Below are positions 35,251-44,300 of a stretch of DNA of 64,000 bases, in pieces. The DNA is from Sediminibacterium roseum (GTDB lineage: Bacteria; Bacteroidota; Bacteroidia; Chitinophagales; Chitinophagaceae). The DNA is taken from assembly GCF_009939005.1 (NCBI RefSeq), contig NZ_JAACJS010000012.1:558001-622000 (forward strand), read 5' to 3'. The position numbers were made by a program, and so were the translations under genes. Position 1 is the stretch's first letter. Every line of letters begins with the position of its first letter. The notes below the pieces were generated by a model, which was not told where the DNA came from, searched no databases, and saw nothing but the letters and a program-made list of their open reading frames with translations.

Positions 35251-35280
35251 TTATTAATTCTAATTACTAATTACTAATTG
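35251..35280. repeat. One-sided heptanucleotide array at the dedA 3' end
   Basis: Units of CTAATTA run from about 35254 to 35280. The array encodes the dedA stop (minus strand TAG at 35276-35274). No complementary arm was found nearby. Confidence 0.7.
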
Positions 35281-35759
35281 AAGACTATCCATCCCACACT
35301 AACCCATCCACCGCTCCAAACTATTGCAGCCGGCAAAACGGCGCGTCCATAGCGCAGGGGATGAACCTGTAACATGCCTGCGGCAACAGGAACATAACCG
35401 CGTATGAACGGTGTGAGTTTCCCGATCAACAGGTTTCTTCCGTTGCCGCGAAGCAGCTTGTGTTTGAGCCGCTCTATTTTCTTCACCGGCAAACGAAGTT
35501 TCGTGGGCCTGAGGCGTGTCAGCCAGTTGGTGCCGTGAAAGAACAAAAGATACAGGGTAAAAGAACCGGTAATATCTGCAACGATCACCAACGCAGTTAC
35601 CAGTAAAAACGAGAGCCCGTATTGGTGACTGATGTACCCGAAATAAAACAGCACCAGTTCGTTCGGCAAACCGGGCACACCGCATTCCTGCAGTAAGATC
35701 ATACAGAAAATGGCAAGGTAGCCGTAGGTAAGAATGTATTGCGCTAGGATCGCTGTCAT
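35274..35759 (-). CDS. DedA family membrane protein, probably C-terminally truncated
   Basis: A 161-residue DedA/SNARE-associated family protein. The early helix and motif (ILLQECGVPGLPNELVLFYFGYI) and the later block GKLTPFIRGYVPVAAGMLQV (the family FxPxxR-type motif) are present. DedA proteins move lipid carriers or act in membrane homeostasis and are usually 200 or more residues. This one ends at GGWVSVGWIVFN, in the middle of what is normally the last helix, and the stop is supplied by the heptamer array. Five bases behind the phosphatase-like gene on the same strand, so co-transcribed with it. Confidence 0.82.
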   Translation of the reverse strand: MTAILAQYILTYGYLAIFCMILLQECGVPGLPNELVLFYFGYISHQYGLSFLLVTALVIVADITGSFTLYLLFFHGTNWLTRLRPTKLRLPVKKIERLKHKLLRGNGRNLLIGKLTPFIRGYVPVAAGMLQVHPLRYGRAVLPAAIVWSGGWVSVGWIVFN

Positions 35760-35764
35760 CTGTT

Positions 35765-36841
35765 TTATTTAGAAAGGGAGATCGGGTTGCCAACCGGATG
35801 GTTTGTCGTAAACTTCTCTCCCAGCAAACCCGATACCGTTGCCGCGATCTGTTTTTGATAGGTCTGGTCTTTGTACCGCAACTCTCCCACCGGCTTTATA
35901 CCCGCACCGATCATCGCCATCCATGTTTGCCCGGAACCCTTTACCCAGAAACCATGCTTGTTCCAGGAACTTGTTTTCTGTCCGCGGCCATGGTCCGTTG
36001 TAATGATCAGCGTCGTATTGTCTTTGTAAAAGGGATCTGTTTGCACGAGATACCAGAGCTCGGCGATCATCTCGTCTGCCTGGTGTGCTTTCTGCAGGTA
36101 ACGGTCGTACGCGCCTTTGTGTGCAAACTCGTCTGTTTCGCCAAATCCCAAAAACAAAACACGCGGATGATGTTGTTCAATGTAATTCTTTGCACTGGTA
36201 AAAGTGAGCTGGTCGTGTCTTGTATTTGATTTGCGTACGATGTTCTTCTGCACTTCATTGATCATTACATTCAAAGTATCGCCACCTTCCTCCAGCATTT
36301 CGTAACCGCTGTTTACCGGAACATCGCCGGCTTCTTCGTTTAATATGAAAGGAAGAACGTTCCAGGAACTGAATGCGGCCACTTTTCCATGGTATTCATT
36401 TTTTGCATTGAGGTATTCTAATATGTTGATGTTGGCATTGCGTACGGCAAGGTTAGGGATGAATCTTTTGTCTGCGTAGCCCGTAAATATTTCGTTGTAA
36501 CCGGGATAGGATATTTTGTAGAGATTGGCAACATTCACATCGTTCTCAAAATCGCGGTTGCCCGATAGCTGTCCGTTTCCGGCGATCACGCTCCAGAAAA
36601 AAGGAAGCAGTTTGTTCCTGCGGATGATGGGGTCATCGTCCCAGTATTGCCGGCAGATCAACGCCGTATCCTTTACATAATTGGTGTTCCTGATCAGCTC
36701 CGGGTCAGCACCCCTGAACACTTCCTGCCAGCGGAAACCATCGAGCGTGATGATAAAAATATTTCGCGCGGGGGGCGTTGATGGTTGCGAAGCAGACATC
36801 AAAGAAAGCAATACAAAGAACAACACGAAGATAGGTTTCAT
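35765..36841 (-). CDS. Secreted alkaline-phosphatase-superfamily hydrolase
   Basis: A 358-residue exported protein (signal peptide MKPIFVLFFVLLSLMSASQ). Alkaline phosphatase fold metal residues are visible: D34 and following DGFRWQE, the putative Thr nucleophile in GYNEIFTGYAD, the pair GETDEFAHKG, and TTDHGRG near the C-terminus. The family includes phosphodiesterases and phosphoglycan or lipid phosphotransferases; I cannot choose among them. Its pairing with DedA suggests a phospholipid or undecaprenyl-phosphate context, as inference. Confidence 0.83.
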   Translation of the reverse strand: MKPIFVLFFVLLSLMSASQPSTPPARNIFIITLDGFRWQEVFRGADPELIRNTNYVKDTALICRQYWDDDPIIRRNKLLPFFWSVIAGNGQLSGNRDFENDVNVANLYKISYPGYNEIFTGYADKRFIPNLAVRNANINILEYLNAKNEYHGKVAAFSSWNVLPFILNEEAGDVPVNSGYEMLEEGGDTLNVMINEVQKNIVRKSNTRHDQLTFTSAKNYIEQHHPRVLFLGFGETDEFAHKGAYDRYLQKAHQADEMIAELWYLVQTDPFYKDNTTLIITTDHGRGQKTSSWNKHGFWVKGSGQTWMAMIGAGIKPVGELRYKDQTYQKQIAATVSGLLGEKFTTNHPVGNPISLSK

Positions 36842-37013
36842 GTAAATGGGTTTTACAAAGGAACCACCGCAATGTGAACGGTTGATGAATACACGATTAA
36901 ATAAACGTTACCTCCCTTTACCTGTCGTCCCCCCAGAGATTAATAGTATGATAACGCATGCTTCATACTGGCGTTACCTGCATGGATTTATTTTATGATG
37001 AAAACGGTACCGT

Positions 37014-37784
37014 ATGAAAATGCAAACACTGCCAAAAGTTTCGGTGATCATTCCTGCTTTCAACGAAGAAAAATACATTGAGCGCGTACTGGATGCTTTG
37101 CTCGTGCAGGATTATCCAGATTTTGAGATCATCGTATGCGACAACCATTCAACAGACCGTACTCCGCAGGTAGTTACCCGATTCATGGAGATGCTTACGG
37201 TTAAGATGCTTCGCGTGGTACTTGTGCGGGAAGAACGGCAGGGCACCAACTTTGCGCGCGAGTGCGCAAGGCGATCGGCCACCGGGTCGGTGATCGCGCA
37301 GCTGGATGCCGATTGCATTCCGCCGTGCGATTGGCTGCGCAAAGGCGTAACGCAGTTGTGCAGGGGCAAACGCGTTGCCGTTACCGGCCCATACGATTAT
37401 TTCGACGGGCCGGGAGCGATGCGTACCTGGAGCTTGTTCTCGCAACGGTTGTTGTACCCGCTTGCCAGCGGGCTTGCACAATTAACGGGCCGCGCAGCCA
37501 TACTCATCGGTGGCAATGCATTCATCCGCGCAGAGATACTGGAGCGGGCGGGCGGTTACAATACATCGCTCACTTTTTACGGAGACGATGTAGACCTGGG
37601 CGGGAAGCTCTGCCGTTTTGGGAAAGTGGCCTATTGCAACAGCCTGCTGCAACCATCCTCCTCGCGCCGCTACAGGGCCAATGGTTTTTGGGAGGTGAAC
37701 AGGAAATACCAAGCGTCGTTCTGGAACCTGATCTGGAACAAAAATATCTTGCAGGGAACCGGGGAAATAAGTCACCCGAGGTAA
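37014..37784 (+). CDS. Family 2 glycosyltransferase
   Basis: A 256-residue GT-A enzyme. N-terminal VSVIIPAFNEEKYIERVL binds the nucleotide, the metal DxD is QLDADC (about residues 97-102), and the acceptor-side motif is YGDDVDLGGKL. There is no transmembrane helix after it, unlike membrane-bound GT2s, so it is cytoplasmic or peripheral. Sugar donor and acceptor are unknown; no polysaccharide genes are next to it. The start at 37014 leaves a short Met-Lys-Met prefix. Confidence 0.88.
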   Translation: MKMQTLPKVSVIIPAFNEEKYIERVLDALLVQDYPDFEIIVCDNHSTDRTPQVVTRFMEMLTVKMLRVVLVREERQGTNFARECARRSATGSVIAQLDADCIPPCDWLRKGVTQLCRGKRVAVTGPYDYFDGPGAMRTWSLFSQRLLYPLASGLAQLTGRAAILIGGNAFIRAEILERAGGYNTSLTFYGDDVDLGGKLCRFGKVAYCNSLLQPSSSRRYRANGFWEVNRKYQASFWNLIWNKNILQGTGEISHPR

Positions 37785-37931
37785 GGTTAAGCTCATCCCA
37801 TCAAATGTCGTGGCCGCAAACCCTGGCCCGCGGCGCAGCGGTATAAAGTCAAAATCCTGCTACATTCAGCTAAATTCTTAAACGCAACCCAGTTCATTAG
37901 CAGTTAGTTTTAGACAACCTAATACTAAATA

Positions 37932-39743
37932 ATGCTTATGAAACAAAAGATCGCGGGCCTTTGCCTGCTGCTTGCCGTTTGTATGGGTTTGCGCCTTTCG
38001 GCCCAAGCCCCCAATGCAAGGCTTTATTCGCAAACAAGCGAGATGCACGATATGATGGTGCAGTACAATGCCGATCTGGGCAACATCACCCGTTTTTATG
38101 CAACCAATGCCAACACCGGCTTCGGAGGTTTTGGGGGGCGCGGCGGCGGACAGGGCAACACCTACAATTCTCCCGAACGCAGGGCGCGCATGCAGAAGCT
38201 CATCGCATCGTATGAGAAGAAAATGGATGCGGTGAATTTCGACAAGATCAGTGTGTACGCGAAAGTTGATTACATTCTTTTTAAAAGAATATTGGATGAT
38301 TCGAAAGACAAACTGAAAACAGAAGACGAGAATTACGCAAAGATCGCCGGCTACATGCCGTTTGCAGAAAAGGTCTACGAACTCGAGCGGCCAAGGCGCC
38401 GCGGCCTGAATGTGAATGGAGAGCAGGTTGCCAAACAGATGAACGAGATCATCAAACAGGTAGTTGCGGCAAAAGACGCGTTGAAGAAAGAAGGAACGAT
38501 CGATATCAAACTTACCAACCTTGGCGGAGAAGCGATCCGTTCGCTGCAGGGCTCATTGAAAAATGCTTTTGAGTTTTACAATGGCTATGACCCGATGTAT
38601 ACATGGTGGGTTCCCAGAACCTATTCGGATCTCGACAGCACACTCTCTTCTTTTGCTGCTGTTTTGAGAAGCAAGGGAAAAGATCTTTCACCCAAACCGA
38701 AAGACGACGGCAGCACCATCCCCGGTATCGCGGTGGGGAGGGATGAACTGGTTCGCCAGCTCGCGCTCGAATACATCCCGTATACACCCGAAGAACTCAT
38801 CGCCATCGCAGAGAAAGAATTTGCTTACTGCGATGCGGAGCTGTTGAAGGCCTCGCGCGAAATGGGTTTTGGCGACAAATGGAAAGACGCACAGGAAAAA
38901 GTAAAGAACAGCTTCCTGCCCCCCGGGCAGCAACCGCAGGAGATGTACGAGCTCTATAAACAATCGGTAGAATTCCTGCGCAAGAACGATATGGTAACCA
39001 TCCCCGAGTTATCAGAAGAAACATGGCGCATGGTAATGATGACACCCGAGCGCCAGCTTGTGAACCCGTTCTTCACCGGTGGCGAAACACTCAGTATTTC
39101 TTACCCTACCAATACGATGGGTTACGATGAAAAAATGATGAGCATGCGCGGAAACGTTCCCGCATTTTCACGCGCCACCGTTCACCACGAACTGATCGCG
39201 GGCCACTGGCTGCAGGCATACATGGCACAACGCAACAAAACCTACCGCCGCGACCTGCTCAACACCAACACGCCGTTCTGGGGCGAGGGAAGCGCTTTGT
39301 ATTATGAGCTGCTGTTGTGGGACATGAAGTTCCCGAGAACACCCGAAGAAAGGATCGGTATGCTGTTCTGGAGAATGCACCGCTGCGCGAGGATCATGTT
39401 CTCGCTCAATTTCCACCTCGGCAAATGGACAACACAACAGTCGGTAGACTTTCTTGTTGACCGCGTTGGTTTCGAAAGGGCAAACGCAGAAGGTGAAGTA
39501 CGCCGTTCTTTCAACGGCAGTTATCCCCCGCTCTACCAACTCGCTTACATGACAGGCGGTATGCAGTTGTATGCGTTGAAAAAAGAACTGGTGGATTCCA
39601 AAAAAATGACATTGAAACAATACAACGACGCCATCTACTCAGAAGGAAGCATGCCGATCGAATTGCTGCGTGTAATATTGACGGACCAGAAGATCACGAA
39701 AGATTTTAAAACCAATTGGAGGTTTTACGATATAAAGAAATAA
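37932..39743 (+). CDS. DUF885 family secreted metallopeptidase-like protein
   Basis: A 603-residue exported protein (signal peptide ending LRLSAQA; ATG 37932 or 37938 are both possible). A Gly-rich stretch (GGFGGRGGGQGN) near residue 65 is unusual for the family. The zinc-site signature is HHELIAGHWLQ (about residues 418-428), where most members have HExxPGH, so Ala replaces Pro; the downstream Glu is in EGSALYYELLLWD. DUF885 proteins resemble M3/M32 peptidases. Substrate unknown. Ends before a strong bidirectional terminator shared with the next, convergent gene. Confidence 0.85.
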   Translation: MLMKQKIAGLCLLLAVCMGLRLSAQAPNARLYSQTSEMHDMMVQYNADLGNITRFYATNANTGFGGFGGRGGGQGNTYNSPERRARMQKLIASYEKKMDAVNFDKISVYAKVDYILFKRILDDSKDKLKTEDENYAKIAGYMPFAEKVYELERPRRRGLNVNGEQVAKQMNEIIKQVVAAKDALKKEGTIDIKLTNLGGEAIRSLQGSLKNAFEFYNGYDPMYTWWVPRTYSDLDSTLSSFAAVLRSKGKDLSPKPKDDGSTIPGIAVGRDELVRQLALEYIPYTPEELIAIAEKEFAYCDAELLKASREMGFGDKWKDAQEKVKNSFLPPGQQPQEMYELYKQSVEFLRKNDMVTIPELSEETWRMVMMTPERQLVNPFFTGGETLSISYPTNTMGYDEKMMSMRGNVPAFSRATVHHELIAGHWLQAYMAQRNKTYRRDLLNTNTPFWGEGSALYYELLLWDMKFPRTPEERIGMLFWRMHRCARIMFSLNFHLGKWTTQQSVDFLVDRVGFERANAEGEVRRSFNGSYPPLYQLAYMTGGMQLYALKKELVDSKKMTLKQYNDAIYSEGSMPIELLRVILTDQKITKDFKTNWRFYDIKK

Positions 39744-39766
39744 GGAAAAAAAATTTGTATACCGGT

Positions 39767-39797
39767 AAAAAGGGCATTCGTTTGAAATGCCCTTTTT
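39767..39797. terminator. Bidirectional terminator between DUF885 and DUF1684 genes
   Basis: AAAAAGGGCAT (39767-39777) pairs perfectly with ATGCCCTTTTT (39787-39797) around a nine-base loop. A and T runs on each side let it serve both convergent genes. Confidence 0.85.
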
Positions 39798-39800
39798 GCA

Positions 39801-40697
39801 TTAATGATGCCCCCATTTCTTTTCACCCGCAGGCACCGCGATAGTTAACCTGTTCTGCGGTGGCGGCAACGGGCATGTTGCATAATCGGTGAATGCACAA
39901 GGTGGATTGTAAGACTTATTGAAATCGATTACCGTATTGCCGTTTGCATCCGGGCGGTTCACAGACAAAAATCTTCCCGAGGGATAGGTTTCCGAAACAT
40001 TGGTCTGGTCCGCAAAAACCACGAACAGATCGGGACCGCCTTCGTCAAGCGCATCCAGCGAATAATGTTTGCCCCCGATGGAAAAAGAGAGCCTGCCCGC
40101 CGCTTTCTGCTGGCTGGTTTGCCCGAGTACATTTGTTATATCGATGCGGTCAGGCGTTCCTGTTTTCTCGAGAACGGCATTAACTTTCCATGCGGCGGAA
40201 ACGGGATAGCGTTCGATACCGTTGAAAGCTGTGAGCGCAGCGCTCTGCAGATCGCGCAGGCGGATGCCGATCTTGTCGTTGCGCCTGATGACCGTCCACC
40301 GCAGGTTTTTGTATGAGGTGGTTGTAACGCGTGTGGAGTCGTTGTGAAAGATAATCGCCCTTGTTACCGGCGCCCCGTTCACTCTGATCGCAACATGTTC
40401 TGCAGGAACCACCGTAACGGTATTGTCGGCACCCAGTTCAAAATAACCGGCATATTCTTCGACTGATCCTTTCGGAAAAACAACGTTGTTGTTCTTTGCG
40501 GCGCCAAATGTATTTTTCCCGGGCGATAACCAGTACAACCCCACAAGGTTCAGCCAGCCGTTCTCGCGTTTCAAGCCCGCTTCTCTTTCCTTGTGCCATT
40601 GGTTAACGGACTGGGTATACGCATCAGGAGTTTGAGCAAGCGACGAGCCGCCAACAAGAAGACACAAAAGAAACACGCAGCGCTTTAGAATATCCAT
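39801..40697 (-). CDS. DUF1684 family exported protein
   Basis: A 298-residue protein of the DUF1684 family, function unknown. ATG 40697 gives the signal peptide MDILKRCVFLLCLLVGGSSLAQ; the longer frame upstream is A/T-rich promoter DNA. Family blocks are NGWLNLVGLYWLSPGKNTFGA, the central FHNDSTRVTTTSYKNLRW and the C-terminal FNKSYNPPCAFTDYATCPLPPPQNRL, which holds conserved cysteines. Divergent from the SAM-riboswitch operon and separated from it by palindromic sites, so the two may share a regulator. Confidence 0.85.
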   Translation of the reverse strand: MDILKRCVFLLCLLVGGSSLAQTPDAYTQSVNQWHKEREAGLKRENGWLNLVGLYWLSPGKNTFGAAKNNNVVFPKGSVEEYAGYFELGADNTVTVVPAEHVAIRVNGAPVTRAIIFHNDSTRVTTTSYKNLRWTVIRRNDKIGIRLRDLQSAALTAFNGIERYPVSAAWKVNAVLEKTGTPDRIDITNVLGQTSQQKAAGRLSFSIGGKHYSLDALDEGGPDLFVVFADQTNVSETYPSGRFLSVNRPDANGNTVIDFNKSYNPPCAFTDYATCPLPPPQNRLTIAVPAGEKKWGHH

Positions 40698-40749
40698 GCT
40701 AAAAAATTTAAGTAAAAAAATAATGGACAAAAATAGAACCTTTTTGCTT

Positions 40750-40847
40750 AGTCTATTGTTTTTATAGGAAATAAAAAACGCCACAGCATTCAAAAACCAA
40801 ATGAAAAAAAAGACAAAAAAAATAAAGTCTACTTTTTTTATAGACTT
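40750..40847. promoter_or_regulatory. Two related AGTCTA...TAGACT operator-like sites
   Basis: AAGTCTA (40825-40831) and TAGACTT (40841-40847) form a perfect seven-base inverted repeat around nine bases. A second related site starts at 40750 (AGTCTATTGTTTTTATAG). The first lies where the -33 region of the riboswitch promoter should be; the second is nearer the DUF1684 start. Confidence 0.55.
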
Positions 40848-40861
40848 ATTGAAAATCCGCT

Positions 40862-40869
40862 TATCTTTG
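40862..40869 (+). promoter_or_regulatory. Predicted -7 box for the SAM-riboswitch operon
   Basis: TATCTTTG is an exact TAnnTTTG match, 15 bases after the palindrome and 17 bases before the riboswitch P1 helix, which fits a transcript start near 40874. Confidence 0.6.
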
Positions 40870-40886
40870 CCGGAGTTCTTACAAAA

Positions 40887-40990
40887 TACTTATCAAGAAA
40901 GGCAGAGGGACTGGCCCGATGAAGCCTTAGCAACCATCCGAAAGGAAATGGTGCTAATTCCATCCTGGTGAAAACCGGGGTAGTTAAGTA
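40887..40990 (+). ncRNA. SAM-I (S-box) riboswitch aptamer
   Basis: The conserved S-box core is present in order: GAGGGACTGGCCCGATGAAG, then CC, TTAGCAACC, and GGTGCTAATTCC. P1 closes as TACTTA (40887-40892) with TAAGTA (40985-40990); P4 is CTGGTGAAAACCGG. S-boxes bind S-adenosylmethionine and usually turn off sulfur amino acid genes. Here the genes downstream are a SusC/SusD transporter pair. A terminator follows at 41026. Confidence 0.95.
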
Positions 40991-41025
40991 GATCAGTTGA
41001 ATGCGATAGGATTTCTCTATATAAT

Positions 41026-41054
41026 GCACTCCTGGTTTACGGGGTGCTTTTTTT
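41026..41054 (+). terminator. Riboswitch-linked intrinsic terminator
   Basis: GCACTCC (41026-41032) pairs with GGGGTGC (41041-41047), one T-G pair, loop TGGTTTAC, followed by seven T. It is 35 bases after the aptamer, the expected expression platform for an OFF switch. Confidence 0.85.
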
Positions 41055-41111
41055 ATGCCTGTACCCCGCTCCCGTTCTGGATAAGATCCATCATACCGTA
41101 AATAAAAAAAG

Positions 41112-41204
41112 ATGAAAAACGAAAAACGAGCCGACCGAAGCACTGCAGTACAAATGAAACACCATCACTTCTCCCCGTGTTGTTGCTGTTGCAGCGCATA
41201 CTAA
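41112..41204 (+). CDS. Cys-rich leader peptide upstream of SusC
   Basis: A short ORF between the riboswitch terminator and susC. From ATG 41154 it encodes MKHHHFSPCCCCCSAY, with five Cys codons in a row (41178-41192) and three His codons; an in-frame ATG at 41112 would give 30 residues. It ends at TAA 41202. Nine bases later a perfect hairpin, TGCAGGC (41213-41219) with GCCTGCA (41225-41231), could respond to ribosome stalling at the Cys codons. This is the layout of a cysteine attenuation leader. Actual translation is unproven. Confidence 0.65.
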   Translation: MKNEKRADRSTAVQMKHHHFSPCCCCCSAY

Positions 41205-41212
41205 AATACACC

Positions 41213-41279
41213 TGCAGGCATTGCGCCTGCATTTAATCCTGATTATTTAACCGGTTTCTCACAACGGTGCAAAACACCG
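41213..41279 (+). promoter_or_regulatory. Leader hairpins between the Cys ORF and susC
   Basis: Stem one: TGCAGGC/GCCTGCA at 41213-41231, loop ATTGC. Stem two: CGGTG (41265-41269) with CACCG (41275-41279), loop CAAAA. Neither has a classic U-run, so control of translation or of Rho access is as possible as termination. Confidence 0.5.
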
Positions 41280-41331
41280 AACGCTATTGGTATGCCATTG
41301 TGTGAAGCCGTTCATTTCAAACCAACTAACA

Positions 41332-44300
41332 ATGTCTATCAAATTAAAAATACCTGCGGCGCTGTTGCTCCTGCTGTGGGTGCATGCAGCCAATGCGCAA
41401 TTGGTTACAACTACCGGGGCCGTGTTTTCCAAAACAAATGATGAGCCGCTCGCGGGCGTTTCTGTGCTTGTAAAGAACGGGACACAATCGGCGGTTACAG
41501 ATGCCAAAGGAAATTTCTCCATCCAGGCGCCGGAGAAAAGTACGCTGGTTTTCTCTTATGTGGGATACCAGTTGCAGGAGACTACCGTAACCAATAACAG
41601 CGGTGTACTTCGCATCGTTCTTCAACCGGCAGAAAATGCCTTGAACGAAGTGGTGGTAACGGCGCTGGGCATCAACCGGCAGAAAAAATCTTTGGGTTAT
41701 GCCGTGCAGGAACTGAAGTCAGACAACCTGTCGAAAGCAAAAGACCCCAACCTGATAAATGCCCTTTCGGGAAAGATCGCCGGTGTGCGTGTTACCAACA
41801 GCCAGGGAGATATGGGTTCGTCGCGCATCGTGATCAGGGGTGAGACCTCCATTGCCGGCAACAACCAGCCTTTGTTTGTGATCGATGGCATCCCGGTTGA
41901 CAATTCGCAACGCAATGCCGGAGGTGCGCGTGATTACGCAAATACGATATCCGACATCAATCCCGACGACATCGAAACGATCAGCGTGCTCAAAGGACCC
42001 AATGCAGCGGCCCTGTACGGATCGCGCGCAGCGGCTGGCGTGATTCTGATCAAAACGAAAACAGGTAAATCAAAAACCGGCGCAGGCATTACCCTGAATT
42101 CAAACCTCGTGTTTGAAAGCCTGCTTACCCTGCCGAAATACCAAAACGCATTCGGGCAAGGTTCCGAAGGCAAATTCAGTTATGTAGATGGAAAGGGCGG
42201 CGGCATCAACGACGGCGTTGATGAAAGCTGGGGGCCAAAGCTGGATGGCAGGCTGATCCCACAATTCTATTCCAAAGGGCAGGCCGTTCCTTTTGTTGCA
42301 CATCCTGATAACGTGCGCGATTTTTTCAGAACGGGTTATGTGCTTACCAATGGGATCTCGATCGCCGACGCGACTGAAAAATTTGATTATCGCTTGTCGT
42401 ACAACAACCTGAAACAGGAAGGCGTGATCCCCAACTCAGGGCAAGGCAAGAATTCATTTGCGCTCAATACCACCCTGCGTCTTACGCCAAGGCTCACGCT
42501 AACGGCAAATGCGAATTACAACAAGCTTGCATCAGACAACCTGCCGGGTACGGGTGGAACAAGGGCCACAAGTACGATGCTGCAGTTTACCTGGTTCGGG
42601 AGACAGGTAGACATCAATCAACTCAAAAATTACCTGGATGAGAACGGCGTTCCTTTCAACTGGAACAACAGCTATTACAGCAATCCCTATTTTGTTGCGT
42701 ATGAAAATACAGTATCACAGGTACGCAACCGTTTGATCGGGAACGTGGCGCTGAATTACAAGATCGTTAAAGGGCTCGATTTTAATTTTCGTACCGGAAC
42801 GGATTATTACAACGACAGGCGCAAGATCCGCATCGCCTTCGGCACCAATGGCACGCCGTATGGATCCTATACAGAAACAGGCTTCACTTTCAACGAAACC
42901 AATACGGAAGGAACGCTGAACTTCAACCGCAAACTCAACAGCGACCTTAGCTTTGAAATACTGGGCGGTGGAAACATCCGTTCAAGTTATACGGAAGAAA
43001 ACGTACAGAGTGCGCCAAGGCTCGCTGTGGCGGGTTTGTATTCGCTGACGAATTCGAGGGATCCGCTGACATCATCGAACAACTTCAGCAAATTAAAATC
43101 GTACAGCCTTTTCTCCGCTGCGCAACTGGGATACCGCAATTTTGCGTTCCTGAATGTGACGGCGCGCAACGACTGGTCGTCTACCCTTCCGGCAAAGAAC
43201 CGCTCCTATTTCTATCCTTCGTTCAGTGGAAGTTTAATTGTTACGGAAGCCTTCCATATAAAGAGTGATGTGTTGAATTATGCGAAACTGCGTGGCGGAT
43301 GGTCTAAAGTGGGCAAGGATGCAGATCCCTATCGTTCTGTGAACACCTATTCATTCGGCACTCCGTTTGGCGCGTACCCGCAGCTTACGGCATCTGCCAC
43401 AGACATGAATCCGGACCTAAGGCCGGAAACCACCAACTCTACTGAATTCGGTGCCGAAGCCGTGTTGTTCAACAAACGGCTGCGTGTTGACCTTAGTTTT
43501 TACAATACCAACAGTTTCGACCAGATATTGAGTGTGGATGTAAGCAATGCAACGGGCTTCCGTTCAAAACTTTTGAACGCGGGCCGTATCAACAACAAAG
43601 GGTTTGAACTGCAGGTGGGCGTTACCCCGGTAAAAGGAAAGATCACCTGGGATATTGACGCGAATTACGCAGTGAACAGAAGCAGGGTGATTGAACTGGA
43701 CAAAGCGGGATTGTTACAGAACTATGTGATCGGCAGCAATTCGGCACAGGTGATCGCCTCTGTTGGACAACCGTACGGAACCTTGTTTGGCAATGCGTTC
43801 CTGAGGGATGCTTCCGGCAATATCCTGGTGAATGCAACAGGCACACCGCAGATCGACCCGACGAAGAGGGTACTGGGTAAATATACGCCCGACTGGATCG
43901 GCGGCGTTACCAATACCATCAGCTACAAAGGATTCAGCTTTTCGTTCCTGGTCGATGCGAGTTTTGGCGGATCAATATACAACGGCACCTATGCAACCGG
44001 AACCTATACCGGTGTACTGGCTTCAACATTACCGGGAAGGGCCGCTGAATATGGCGGACTGTATTATTATTACCCTGGCAACCTGAAAGCGAACGGTACC
44101 GTGCAACTGCAGGCCGGTGCCACGGCACCCGGTGGTGAAACCGTGTATGATGACGGTATGATCTTCAAAGGCGTGGCGAGCGATGGCAAGGCGAATACCA
44201 AGATCATCTCCGCCCAAACCTATTACAAATCGTTCCGCACGATCGATGAGGCAAATATTTTCGACGCATCGTTTGTAAAGCTGCGCGAAGTAAAACTGAA

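Noticed and set aside
35299..35793. Second minus frame over dedA as a frameshifted continuation of the gene
   Set aside because: Its product has no DedA-like helices; the DedA match stays in one frame up to the stop in the repeat.
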